DNA from: Cellulomonas sp. KH9
GTDB taxonomy: Bacteria > Actinomycetota > Actinomycetes > Actinomycetales > Cellulomonadaceae
Assembly: GCF_900114185.1 (NCBI RefSeq)
Contig: NZ_FOSE01000001.1
Coordinates: 1-46,124 of the forward strand
Direction: 5' to 3'
Length of the DNA stretch: 46,124 nt
Position numbers and translations under genes: made by a program
The notes under the pieces: model-generated
Databases searched by the model: none
Told to the model about the DNA's origin: nothing
The model's input: the letters and a program-made list of their open reading frames with translations, nothing else
In this document: positions 8,934-16,979 of the stretch, one piece after another
Numbering within the stretch: position 1 is the first letter of the stretch
Layout: every line of letters begins with the position of its first letter

Positions 8934-10214
8934 ATGTCGCTGCTCCGTACCTTGCCCATGCGCCGCCACCCGCGGCGCACCGCCGGCACGCTCGTCGCGC
9001 TCGTGACGATCGTGCCGCTGGCCGCCTGCTCCACGCCCACCGCGTCCCCCGGCGTCGACGAGGAGACCGTCACGATCGGCACGCACACGCCGCTCACCGG
9101 ACCGGCGGCGGCGGGCTACTCGTCGATCTCCGCGGCCGCGTCCGCCTACTTCGACTACCTCAACGACAACGGCGGGATCCACGGCCGCAGCATCGAGTAC
9201 GTGGTCAAGGACGACGCGTACAACCCGGCGACCACGCAGACGGTCGTGCGCGAGCTCGTCCAGGAGGACGAGGTGCTCGCCGTCGTCAACGGCCTCGGCA
9301 CCCCGACCCACTCCGCGGTGCTCGACTACCTCAACGAGAACGGGGTCCCCGACCTGTTCGTCGCGTCGGGCAGCCCGAGCTGGGACCAGCCCGAGACCTA
9401 CCCGTGGACGTTCGGCTACAACGCGGACTACATCACCGAGGGCAAGGTGCTCGCCCACCACGCCCAGCAGACGTACGACGACGCCGTCTACTGCGTGCTC
9501 GGCCAGGACGACGACTTCGGCACCGACTTCACCGTCGGCCTGACGACGGTGCTCGACGAGCTCGCGAGCACGCAGACGTACTCGGTGTCCAACCAGGACG
9601 TGACCGCGCAGATCGGCGCGATGCAGGCCGCCGGGTGCACCGTGAACTTCCTCGCGACCGTCAACGGCTTCACGGCGCTCGCGCTCGGCACCGCCGCGAA
9701 GATGGGCTACCGCGCGCAGTGGCTGTCCTCGTCGTCGGGCGGCGACTACCCGACGCTGGTCGGCTACCTCGGCGAGGACGTCGGGCCCGCGCTCCTCGAG
9801 GGCTTCGTCAGCACCAACTACCTCCCGTTCAGCGCCGACGACCCGTGGGTCGAGCTGTTCCAGAAGGTCAACGACGAGTACAACGACGGAGCGCCGTTCA
9901 CGGGGAACACCGTGTTCGGGATGTCGGTGGCGTACACGTTCGCCGAGGCGCTCGCGCGCGCCGGGGAGGACCCCACGCGCGAGAGCCTTGTCGAGGCTCT
10001 GGAGTCCGGCGAGGTCGTCGGCAACGGGATCGTCCCGCTGCAGTTCGGGAAGGAAAGCCGCCGGGCGTTCGGCGGCGTCGGGATCACGGTCGTCGAGGGC
10101 GGCGTGCAGGACTACGTCGGCGAGGTGTACACGACCGACACCGGCGACGGGGACGTCGTCGTGTACGACGGCGAGGCGGTCGCGCTGGAGAACGAGGGGA
10201 TCCCGGAGGGCTGA
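8934..10214 (+). CDS. ABC importer substrate-binding lipoprotein (type 1 periplasmic fold)
   Basis: This 426-residue protein has a lipoprotein signal: arginines, a hydrophobic stretch, then LAAC with the lipidated Cys at residue 32. The mature part starts VTIGTHTPLTGPAAAGYSS, typical of LivJ/LivK-type binding proteins, and GFVSTNYLPFSADD and ALARAGEDPTRESLVEAL are family-like. It is anchored outside the membrane and delivers the solute to LivHM. The catabolic context suggests a carboxylate or acyl compound rather than an amino acid (inference). ATG 8934 has AGGG nine bases upstream; ATG 8925, overlapping the livM stop, is the alternative. Confidence 0.88.
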   Translation: MSLLRTLPMRRHPRRTAGTLVALVTIVPLAACSTPTASPGVDEETVTIGTHTPLTGPAAAGYSSISAAASAYFDYLNDNGGIHGRSIEYVVKDDAYNPATTQTVVRELVQEDEVLAVVNGLGTPTHSAVLDYLNENGVPDLFVASGSPSWDQPETYPWTFGYNADYITEGKVLAHHAQQTYDDAVYCVLGQDDDFGTDFTVGLTTVLDELASTQTYSVSNQDVTAQIGAMQAAGCTVNFLATVNGFTALALGTAAKMGYRAQWLSSSSGGDYPTLVGYLGEDVGPALLEGFVSTNYLPFSADDPWVELFQKVNDEYNDGAPFTGNTVFGMSVAYTFAEALARAGEDPTRESLVEALESGEVVGNGIVPLQFGKESRRAFGGVGITVVEGGVQDYVGEVYTTDTGDGDVVVYDGEAVALENEGIPEG

Positions 10215-10327
10215 GCGGGCTGTGGCCGCGGGAGGGCTGGAAGACGAAGTCGGGGCCGGCCGGCGCATGGTCGGTGAAGGGCGACTCGAACGGCCGAGGC
10301 TCCGTCACCCCGTTCACGGTGAGCGGG

Positions 10328-10547
10328 TCAGGATGCCGCGATCTCGCGGATCCACGCGTTGGCATCCCGCACCGCATCATCGAGCGTGCACTCGAGCGCC
10401 GCCGATGCTGCAGCACGGGCGAAGTCCCGGTCCCAGTGCGCGTGACCGACGATCGTGGGTGGCCACGACCGCGTCGGCAGATCGGCTGCTTGGTGTCAGC
10501 ACGCGCAGCATCGCAGCGATGCGTGACGGCCGGATGTCACCGCTCAT
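10328..10547 (-). pseudogene. decayed partner of the AbiEi-like antitoxin
   Basis: On the minus strand an ATG at 10547, overlapping the end of the AbiEi-like gene by 11 bases, opens MSGDIRPSRIAAMLRVL and then runs out of sense. A second frame from about 10497, just after a TGA, reads PTIVGHAHWDRDFARAAASA and ends ANAWIREIAAS at 10328. The overlap layout is that of an AbiEi/AbiEii pair, but only about 70 codons in two frames remain. The partner nucleotidyltransferase, if that is what it was, has suffered a large deletion or frameshift and is dead. Confidence 0.4.
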
Positions 10548-11106
10548 GCCTCACCTCCAGTGCTGCGGCCAGCTCGTCGCGGTCGGAGGCTCGCAGGAGT
10601 CCGCCGGCGAAGCCGCGTTCGATGGCCTGCCGGACGAGGTAGGTGGGCGTGCCGTCGACGAGGCACTGGCGGATCGCCGTCGCCGGGGTGACGGTCGGGA
10701 TCTGCTCCCACCAGCCGATCTGGTCCGGGGAGAGGTCCTCGTGATGGATCACGTAGTCGTCGCCCCCTTGTCGTCGCAACCGTCGACGGCGACCGATGGT
10801 GACGTGGACTGCGTGTGGGTTCACGTCGCTGATCGCGTAGAGGTCGAGGGCAGTCTCGTGGCTGAGGCACGCTTCCGACGCGCGGGTCCACAGGACGGCG
10901 AGCATCAGGTGATCGTGCTGGTCGCTCGGGTAGAGCGGGAAGCGGTAGACGCCGAAGGCGGCGCGCAGGAGCGTCCCGCGCTGCACCATCATCTGGAGCG
11001 CGCCGGTGGTGACGCCGACGTCGGCAGCCTGCTGGGCGGTGACGAAGCCGCGCTGGGTCGTCGCGATCTCCCACAGTTCGTCCCGGGCGAGAGGCTCGCG
11101 TTCCAT
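10537..11106 (-). CDS. AbiEi-like antitoxin/DNA-binding protein
   Basis: The 189-residue protein has an N-terminal winged-helix region (LWEIATTQRGFVTAQQAADVG, then GALQMMVQRGTLLRAAFGVY) followed by the C-terminal domain usual in type IV antitoxin AbiEi proteins (LSHETALDLYAISDVNP and an arginine-rich strand). AbiEi proteins repress their own operon and counter the nucleotidyltransferase toxin AbiEii in phage abortive infection. Here the downstream partner is only a remnant, so this is an orphan that may persist as a regulator. ATG 11106 follows an AT-rich promoter-like stretch (AAAACTATAACGG), rare in this sequence. Confidence 0.72.
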   Translation of the reverse strand: MEREPLARDELWEIATTQRGFVTAQQAADVGVTTGALQMMVQRGTLLRAAFGVYRFPLYPSDQHDHLMLAVLWTRASEACLSHETALDLYAISDVNPHAVHVTIGRRRRLRRQGGDDYVIHHEDLSPDQIGWWEQIPTVTPATAIRQCLVDGTPTYLVRQAIERGFAGGLLRASDRDELAAALEVRHER

Positions 11107-11317
11107 GGCAAAACTATAACGGAACCGTGATGGTTTTGACAGACCGTTGATGCGACGTGTGCAGGTGTGCAGACTGCCGTGCGTCGACGATGGCAGCCGC
11201 ACGTCGGGCCCGGGGAGTCCGCCGTTGCCTGCGCCAGCGCTGGCACCGCGAGCGACGCGATGCTGCGCACTGCGCCGGTACCGTCTCATCGTCGCAATGT
11301 GACGGTACCGGAGCACG

Positions 11318-12922
11318 TCAGCGTGCGACCGGCTCCCCGGCCGGCACCGAGTACTGCGCGACGAGCTCCCGCTTGAGCACCTTGCCGGACCCGCCGAGCG
11401 GCAGCGTCTCGACGAGGTGGACCACGCGCGGGTACTTGTAGGCGGCGATCCGCTCGCGCGTGAAGTCGACGACCTCCTGCGCGGTCGCCGCGAGGCCGGG
11501 CATGAGGACGACGGCGGCGTGGACCTCCTGCCCGTGCGTCTCGTGGGCGATGCCGAACACCGCGGCCTGCGCGATCGCGGGGTGGCGGACCATCGCGTCC
11601 TCGACCTCGCTCGGGTACACGTTGTAGCCGTTGCGGACGATCATGTCCTTCTTGCGGTCGACGATCGTCACGATGCCCTCGGCGTCGACGGTGCCGAGGT
11701 CGCCGGTCCGGAACCAGCCGTCGACGACGGCCTCGGCGGTCGCCTCGGGGTTGCCGAGGTAGCCCTTGAACAGGTTGTGGCCCCGCACCACGAGCTCGCC
11801 GAGCTCGCCCGGGCCGAGCAGCACGATCCGGTCCTCGACCTCGGGGTCCGCGACCTCCACGTCGACGCCCCACAGCGGCCGGCCGACGGTGCCGGGGCGG
11901 ATGGGCTCGCCGACGTAGTTGAACGACACCGTCGGCGCCGTCTCCGTCAGGCCGTAGCCCTCGTGCACCTCGGCGCCGAACGTGTCCGCGAACGCCTCGA
12001 GCAGCGCGACCGGCAGCGCGGCGCCGCCTGACACCGCGTACTTGAGCGGCGGGCGGTCGGGCGTGCGTGCGGCGGCCTGGACCATGCCGAGGAACATCGT
12101 CGGGACGGCGGTGAACACCGTCGCGCGGTGCTTGACCAGCAGCGCCAGCGCCTCGTCCGGGTCGAACCGGGGCAGCAGCACGATCGCGGCGCCGCGCCGG
12201 AACGCGGTGTTGAGCACGGCGGACTGGCCGAACGTGTGGAAGAACGGCAGACCCCCGAACACGACGTCGTCGGTGTTCAGGTCCGTGGTGTCGAGCAGCG
12301 TGACGTGCACCTGCTCGATCAGGGTCAGGTGCGAGGCGACCGCGCCCTTGGGCCGGCCCGTCGTGCCGCTCGTGTACAGGACCGTGGCCGGCGCGAGCGG
12401 GTTGACCGACGCGTACGTGACGACCGGCGCCGCGGCGTCGGCCTCGTCCTCCAGGCGCGGGGCCGGGACCGCAGCGGCGTGCGCGTCGGGAACCAGGACC
12501 GTCACTGCGGGGATCCCGGCCGCCGCGGCGGCCGGCAGCGCCTCTCCCAGCATCGGGGCCGCGGCGACGAGCAGCGTCGCGCCGCTGTCGCGCAGCACGT
12601 ACTCGATCTCCTGGGCCTTGAACAGCAGGTGCACGGGCACGACGACCGCGCCGAGCGACAGGACCGCGTAGTAGACGCGCGCGAAGTCGGGCACGTTCGG
12701 CACGAGCATCGCGACGCGGTCACCCGGCCCGACGCCACGGTCCCGCAGGGCACCGGCGTACGCGCGCGTGCGGTCCCACAGCGGGCCGTAGGTCAGTGCG
12801 GCGTCACCCAGGTAGAACGCGACCCGGTCCGGGTGGCGGCGGGCGGTCTCGGCGAGGATCGCGGCGACGGACATCGTGCTGTGCCCGGGGCCGGTCAGGA
12901 TCGGGTCGAGCTCGGGGGTCAT
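11318..12922 (-). CDS. fatty acid/acyl-CoA synthetase (AMP-forming)
   Basis: The 534-residue protein belongs to the adenylate-forming ligases. The phosphate-binding loop is VLYTSGTTGRPKGAV, the adenine motif is GYGLTETAPTVSF, and the hinge region is TGDLGTVDAEG and DRKKDMIVRNGYNVYPSEVE. The catalytic lysine is in GGSGKVLKREL close to the C-terminus. It converts a carboxylic acid, ATP and CoA to acyl-CoA, the entry step of the pathway. It lies 80 bp downstream of the ACAD gene on the same strand, so it is probably the third gene of the operon starting at 15287. The ATG at 12922 has a GGGA upstream. Confidence 0.88.
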   Translation of the reverse strand: MTPELDPILTGPGHSTMSVAAILAETARRHPDRVAFYLGDAALTYGPLWDRTRAYAGALRDRGVGPGDRVAMLVPNVPDFARVYYAVLSLGAVVVPVHLLFKAQEIEYVLRDSGATLLVAAAPMLGEALPAAAAAGIPAVTVLVPDAHAAAVPAPRLEDEADAAAPVVTYASVNPLAPATVLYTSGTTGRPKGAVASHLTLIEQVHVTLLDTTDLNTDDVVFGGLPFFHTFGQSAVLNTAFRRGAAIVLLPRFDPDEALALLVKHRATVFTAVPTMFLGMVQAAARTPDRPPLKYAVSGGAALPVALLEAFADTFGAEVHEGYGLTETAPTVSFNYVGEPIRPGTVGRPLWGVDVEVADPEVEDRIVLLGPGELGELVVRGHNLFKGYLGNPEATAEAVVDGWFRTGDLGTVDAEGIVTIVDRKKDMIVRNGYNVYPSEVEDAMVRHPAIAQAAVFGIAHETHGQEVHAAVVLMPGLAATAQEVVDFTRERIAAYKYPRVVHLVETLPLGGSGKVLKRELVAQYSVPAGEPVAR

Positions 12923-13002
12923 CTCGGGGTCCCTTCGCGTGCGGTGACTTCGGCGGCGACTACACGGGGGTGGTGCGGGGGTGGTGCTGTGCGGGCGGGA
13001 CG

Positions 13003-14214
13003 TCAGGTCGGGCGCGGCCGGAGCTCGGCCTTCCCGAGCGAGGCGAGGTGGACCTCGTCGGGCCCGTCGGCGATCCGCAGCGACCGTGCCGCGGCGTACA
13101 TCGCGGCGAGCGGCTGGTCCTCGCTGAGCCCCGCCGCACCGAACACCTGGATGGCCCGGTCCACGATCTGCTGCACCGCGCGCGGGACCGCGATCTTGAT
13201 CGCCTGGATCTCGGTCATCGCCGCGCGGTTGCCGACCGTGTCCATGAGCCAGGCGGTCTTGAGGACGAGCAGCCTCAGCGCCTCGACCTGGATGCGCGAC
13301 TCCGCGGCCCACTCCCGCACGACGCCCTGCTCGGCGAGCGGCTGGCCGAACGGGGACCGGGACGCGGCGCGCTCGCGCACCAGGTCGAGCGCGCGCTCCG
13401 CCATGCCGAGCGCCCGCATGCAGTGGTGGATGCGGCCCGGTCCGAGCCGGGCCTGCGCGATCGCGAACCCGTCGCCCTCACCGCCGAGCAGCGCCGACGC
13501 GGGCACGCGCACGTCCTCGAACGCGATCTCGGCGTGCCCGCCGTGGTCGCGGTCGTCGTAGCCGAGCACGGTCAGCGGGCGCACGACCCGCACGCCGGGG
13601 GTGTCGCGGGGGACGAGCACGATGCTCTGCTGCCGGTGCCGCGGCGCCTCGGGGTCGGTCGCCCCCATGACGACGAGCAGCGTCGCGTCGGGGTTCATCG
13701 CGCCCGTCGACCACCACTTGCGACCCGTGACCACCAGGTGGTCGCCGTCGCTGCGGATGCGGGTCGCGATCTGGGTGGCGTCGGACGACGCGGCGCCGGG
13801 CTCGGTCATGCAGAACGCCGAGCGCGTCTGCGCGGTGAGCAGCGGGTCGAGCCAGCGCTCCTGCTGCTCGGGGGTCCCGAACTCGGTGAGGAGCTCGATG
13901 TTCCCGGTGTCGGGGGCGGCGCAGTTGGTCGCGACGGGGCCGAGGCGCGGGCTGCGGCCCAGCAGCTCGGCGACGGGTGCGTACCGCAGGTTCGTCAGCC
14001 CGGCGCCGCGCGGCCCCGGCAGGAACAGGTTCCACAGGCCCTGCGCCCGCGCGGTCTCCTGCAGCTCGCGCACCACCGGGCGCGGACCCCACTCGTCGGG
14101 GGTCGCGGCGACCTGCGCGTCGAGCACTGGCTCGGCGGGCAGGACGTGCTCGTCGAGGAACGTGCGCGTGCGCGTGCGCAGGTCCCGGGTCCGCTCGTCG
14201 TAGGCGAAGTCCAC
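13003..14214 (-). CDS. acyl-CoA dehydrogenase, ACAD10/ACAD11-like
   Basis: This 403-residue flavoprotein has the ACAD fold with signature FCMTEPGAASSDATQ and the RKWWSTGAMNP segment. RHRQQSIVLVPRDTPGVRVV, the PLTVLGYDDRDHGGHAEI segment, LGPGRIHHCMRALG and IADGPDEVH are characteristic of the ACAD10/11 subgroup. That subgroup works with a phosphotransferase-like kinase on 4-hydroxyacyl-CoAs, removing an activated phosphate to shift the hydroxyl position (known for mammalian ACAD10/11 and the bacterial levulinate pathway). The kinase-like partner is encoded 11 bp upstream, which supports that role here. The GTG at 14214 gives the expected N-terminus. Confidence 0.87.
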   Translation of the reverse strand: MDFAYDERTRDLRTRTRTFLDEHVLPAEPVLDAQVAATPDEWGPRPVVRELQETARAQGLWNLFLPGPRGAGLTNLRYAPVAELLGRSPRLGPVATNCAAPDTGNIELLTEFGTPEQQERWLDPLLTAQTRSAFCMTEPGAASSDATQIATRIRSDGDHLVVTGRKWWSTGAMNPDATLLVVMGATDPEAPRHRQQSIVLVPRDTPGVRVVRPLTVLGYDDRDHGGHAEIAFEDVRVPASALLGGEGDGFAIAQARLGPGRIHHCMRALGMAERALDLVRERAASRSPFGQPLAEQGVVREWAAESRIQVEALRLLVLKTAWLMDTVGNRAAMTEIQAIKIAVPRAVQQIVDRAIQVFGAAGLSEDQPLAAMYAAARSLRIADGPDEVHLASLGKAELRPRPT

Positions 14215-14225
14215 GTCCGCTGCTC

Positions 14226-15287
14226 TCAGCTCGCGCCGTCGAGGCACGCGAGGCCCTCGTCGGCCAACGGGAGGACGAGGGCACCGATCGCGTCGAAGCC
14301 CTCGCCCACGGTCTCGCCCGCGCGGTACCGGACGTGCACACCCTCGAGGATCACCGCGAGCTTGTACGCCGCGAACGCGCGGTACCAGGACAGCTCGGGG
14401 ACGGACGAGCCCGACCGGGCCGCGTACGCGTCGGCGAGCTCGGCGAACTCCGGGTAGCCCGCGGCGGGGTCGACGGCGCTCGCGGTCAGGCCGTCGGGCG
14501 GCGCGATCCGACGGATGTCCCAGTACAGGCCGAGCATCCCGAGGTCGACGGCGGCGTCGCCGAGCGTGGCCATCTCCCAGTCGAGCACCGCTGCCACGTG
14601 CACGCCGCCCGCGCGGGAGACGAGCGCGTTGTCGAGCCGGTAGTCCCCGTGCACGAGCCCGGTGCGGACCGTCGCGGGCACGCGCTCGCGCAGGCGCTCC
14701 TGCAGCGCGTCGAGCGCGGGGAGGTCGCGCGAGCGCGAGCCGTCGTACTGCCGACCCCAGCGCGTCAGCTGGCGCTCGAGGTAGCCGTCGGGCCGGCCGA
14801 GGTCGGCCAGCCCGACGGACGCGGGATCGAGGGTGTGCAGCTCGGCGAGCAGCTCCGCGAGCTCGAGGCTCAGGGCCCGGAGCTCGGCGGGGGACCAGGC
14901 GGCGTTCTGCGCGGGGTCGCGCAGCGCCTCGCCCTCGACCCGCTCCATGACGAAGAACGGCGTCCCGGTCCCGGCAGCGCCGTCGACGTCGTCGACGAGG
15001 TCCACGGTCGCGGGCACGGGGACGCGGGTGCTGCCGAGCGCGCGGATCACGCGGTGCTCGCGGGCCATGTCGTGCGCCGTCTCCTGCACGTGGCCCAGCG
15101 GCGGCCGACGCAGCACGAGCGGGATCCGCGCGCCGTCGATCCCGTACGTGAGGTTGCTGCGGCCGCCGGCGAACAGGGTCGCGCGCAGCGGCTCGTCGGT
15201 CGCGAGGTCGGGGTGCGTGCGACGGAGCCACGTGTCGAGGCGTGCGACGTCGAGACCGGGGAGGACGTCCGGGACGAGCTGGGACAC
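14226..15287 (-). CDS. phosphotransferase (APH fold), ACAD11/LvaA-like kinase
   Basis: This 353-residue protein has the aminoglycoside-phosphotransferase-like kinase fold. The N-lobe has FAGGRSNLTYGI (nucleotide loop) and LVLRRPP with the ATP-contact positions. The catalytic loop is HGDYRLDN, and the metal-binding segment is VLDWEMATLGD. It resembles the kinase domain fused to ACAD10/11 in animals and the LvaA protein of the levulinate pathway, not antibiotic kinases. It would phosphorylate a hydroxyacyl-CoA for the dehydrogenase encoded next. It is the first gene of the operon, starting at a GTG with AAGGTGG upstream, and operator copy 3 lies about 50 bp before it. Confidence 0.85.
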   Translation of the reverse strand: MSQLVPDVLPGLDVARLDTWLRRTHPDLATDEPLRATLFAGGRSNLTYGIDGARIPLVLRRPPLGHVQETAHDMAREHRVIRALGSTRVPVPATVDLVDDVDGAAGTGTPFFVMERVEGEALRDPAQNAAWSPAELRALSLELAELLAELHTLDPASVGLADLGRPDGYLERQLTRWGRQYDGSRSRDLPALDALQERLRERVPATVRTGLVHGDYRLDNALVSRAGGVHVAAVLDWEMATLGDAAVDLGMLGLYWDIRRIAPPDGLTASAVDPAAGYPEFAELADAYAARSGSSVPELSWYRAFAAYKLAVILEGVHVRYRAGETVGEGFDAIGALVLPLADEGLACLDGAS

Positions 15288-15338
15288 CGGCGACCACCTT
15301 CATGGCTCGGGCAGGCAGCGTCGCCCGCGTTCGGCGAG

Positions 15339-15358
15339 CATACCGGACAGTCGGTATG
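15339..15358. promoter_or_regulatory. shared operator copy 3, upstream of the kinase/ACAD/ligase operon
   Basis: CATACCGGACAGTCGGTATG has perfect complementary outer arms (CATACCG and CGGTATG apart from the centre). It is 51 bp before the kinase GTG at 15287 and about 93 bp before a plus-strand start at 15452, so it could control transcription in both directions. Confidence 0.68.
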
Positions 15359-15451
15359 ACCGCGGGCGGAGCAGGATGCCGGGATTCCGACGAGTTCGTA
15401 CGCGGTCCAGCGTCTGACTGGACAGCGCACCGGCTCCACGAGGAGGACGCA

Positions 15452-15553
15452 ATGACCGAGCAGACGAGCGGGACGAATGGCCTGGCGCTTCCATACCCTG
15501 GCCCCGCTCGCCTGCGACGTGCAGCCAGACCGCAGGACGGGTCCCACCGAGGT
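15452..15553 (+). pseudogene. orphan gene start, apparently beheaded from its body
   Basis: A plus-strand ATG at 15452 is preceded by a very good ribosome site (GAGGAGG, five bases before it) and reads MTEQTSGTNGLALPYPG before composition becomes non-protein-like. It faces away from operator copy 3, as a divergent pathway gene would. The Abi-type gene on the other strand begins its end about 100 bases on. The simplest reading is that the body of a catabolic gene was lost when the Abi segment arrived; a tiny genuine peptide is the alternative. Confidence 0.3.
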
Positions 15554-16396
15554 CTACGTGGGCGGCACCGCCTGCGCAGATCTCGGCGCCGGGCGGGGCC
15601 GACAGCCGAGGACCGCAGGGACCGTCGAGTTCGCGACGAGCCACGCGGCAAGGTCCCGATCCACCATCCGGGCGAGCATCAGGCATCTTCGGTGCGCCTC
15701 GTCCGAGCTCATCCGCCTCCCCTGACCGTTCAGAGGCACGCCGTTGATCAGCGGCTCATGGTGCGCGACACGGTTCCGGAGGTCGTTGACGCTCTTGCAG
15801 ACGCCGTGGACCCAGCCTCGAGTGAATGCCGGCTCCTCCTCGGCAGCGGCAGCGCTCGTCGAACGGGCGAGGATGCGTGCGCGCTCGTGGCGTGCTTCGA
15901 GGCGCCCACCGGGGAAAGCGTGTTTCAGTGCGGCGTTCCAGAGGATGTCGTAGTCGGTGCTGAAGCGGCGAGGGTCGTTGCCGCGGTAGCCGCCGGCATC
16001 CAGGAGGTTGGTCCAGAAGCCGAACATGCACTGTGCGACGAGCCGTCCGGGGACGTCGGGGTCCTGGGGCCGCCGCTGGACGCTCTTGGGAAGCTGGTTC
16101 CACGCGGTCGAGAGCTGTCGTGTGCTGCGGTCGTCGAAGATGACCGCAGGGTTGCTGTACCAGTGCGTACCCCACTGGGCCGTTGCGGCGTCGTGGATTG
16201 CGTTGCGGAGGGCGACTTCGAGGATGGCGATGTCGGCGAGGAACGCGACCGCCAGGTCGCGGTTCCAGACGTAGAGGTCGCGCGCGAGGTTCGCGTCACC
16301 TTCCGCTGCACGCTCGAACGTGGCGAACCTCGGGGAGGAGATCCCGCGGTCCAGGCCGCTGTGAACGTGAGGGGCGCCTTGAGCTGCTCCTGTCAC
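15554..16396 (-). CDS. Abi-family protein with HEPN-type motif
   Basis: The 280-residue protein matches the Abi_2/AbiD-AbiF style. The N-terminal half has LYVWNRDLAVAFLADIAILE and EVALRNAIHDA, the centre has FWTNLL, and the C-terminal half has SVNDLRNRVAHHEPL. Arg207-Asn208 and His212 form an RNxxxH motif, the catalytic signature of HEPN ribonucleases. Related proteins cause abortive infection of phage-infected cells. The only start in frame after an upstream TAG is a GTG at 16396, and it lies inside a predicted hairpin, so translation may be controlled by RNA folding. Lower GC and its position between parts of one regulon suggest acquisition. Confidence 0.75.
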   Translation of the reverse strand: MTGAAQGAPHVHSGLDRGISSPRFATFERAAEGDANLARDLYVWNRDLAVAFLADIAILEVALRNAIHDAATAQWGTHWYSNPAVIFDDRSTRQLSTAWNQLPKSVQRRPQDPDVPGRLVAQCMFGFWTNLLDAGGYRGNDPRRFSTDYDILWNAALKHAFPGGRLEARHERARILARSTSAAAAEEEPAFTRGWVHGVCKSVNDLRNRVAHHEPLINGVPLNGQGRRMSSDEAHRRCLMLARMVDRDLAAWLVANSTVPAVLGCRPRPAPRSAQAVPPT

Positions 16397-16470
16397 GCTG
16401 GTAACCTAGCGAGCAGAAGTCCCCCGGATCGCGCTTTGAGGTTCAGCTTCAGAGCACCGGGGGTTTTTCT
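16384..16470. ncRNA. two-hairpin structured element upstream of the Abi gene
   Basis: Hairpin A pairs CCCCCGG (16421-16427) with CCGGGGG (16457-16463). A second nine-pair helix inside it (16433-16441 with 16447-16455, two G-U pairs) closes a five-base loop. Hairpin B pairs CTGCT (16384-16388) with AGCAG (16412-16416) and CGCT (16396-16399) with AGCG (16408-16411); it holds the abi GTG and its AGG. On the plus strand hairpin A is followed by TTTTTCTT, as in an intrinsic terminator; on the minus strand it would be an A-rich-led 5' element of the abi transcript. Abi genes in several phyla have an associated structured RNA, so this is a candidate. The direction is undecided. Confidence 0.4.
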
Positions 16471-16571
16471 TTGCCTAGGCGGTCGTCGCGCGGCGTTGCC
16501 TGCGGGCTTGGAAGCGTCGGTGGCACCCGCTGACTGCCTGCACACGGACGACGATGGCATGTCGTTCGACG

Positions 16572-16979
16572 TCAGACCACCAGGTCCCGTTCGATCGCGA
16601 CCCGGATCCCCTCGGGGATCGGCGCCGGGCGGCGCGAGTCCCGGTCGACGAACACGTGCACGAACTGCCCGGTCGCGATCGGCTCCGGCTCGTCCTCGCG
16701 CAGGATGCCGAGCTCCCACGTGATGCTCGTGGTCCCCACGCGGCCGGCGCGCAGGCCGACCGCGAGCGGCTCGGGGAACGACGCAGGCGCCCGGAACTCG
16801 CACGACGACGAGACGCACAGCGCGATCCGGTCACCGCGCAGGGGGTCGAGGCCGGCGCCGACCATCCAGGCGTTGACGGTGGTGTCCATCGCCTCGTAGT
16901 AGACGGTGTTGTTGACGTGCCCGTACTGGTCGTTGTCGTTCCAGCGCGTCGGGAACGGCGCGCGGTGGCCGTAGGTCAT
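16572..16979 (-). CDS. acyl-CoA thioesterase (4HBT hotdog fold)
   Basis: The 135-residue protein starts with the hotdog-fold signature FPTRWNDNDQYGHVNNTVYY, in which Asp and the HVNN run belong to the thioesterase active site of the 4HBT/YbgC class. The rest (VSSSCEFRAPASFPEPLAVGLR, FVHVFVDRDSRRPAPIP) fits the same family. It hydrolyses acyl-CoAs to free acids and CoA in the cytoplasm, here perhaps relieving CoA trapping. Its ATG overlaps the stop of the TetR gene by four bases, so the two are coexpressed. Confidence 0.85.
   Translation of the reverse strand: MTYGHRAPFPTRWNDNDQYGHVNNTVYYEAMDTTVNAWMVGAGLDPLRGDRIALCVSSSCEFRAPASFPEPLAVGLRAGRVGTTSITWELGILREDEPEPIATGQFVHVFVDRDSRRPAPIPEGIRVAIERDLVV

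Noticed and set aside
16421..16470. Simple intrinsic terminator for an upstream plus-strand gene
   Set aside because: The hairpin and U-tract fit, but no plus-strand gene ends here, and the second hairpin overlapping the abi start asks for another explanation; recorded as a structured element of undecided direction.
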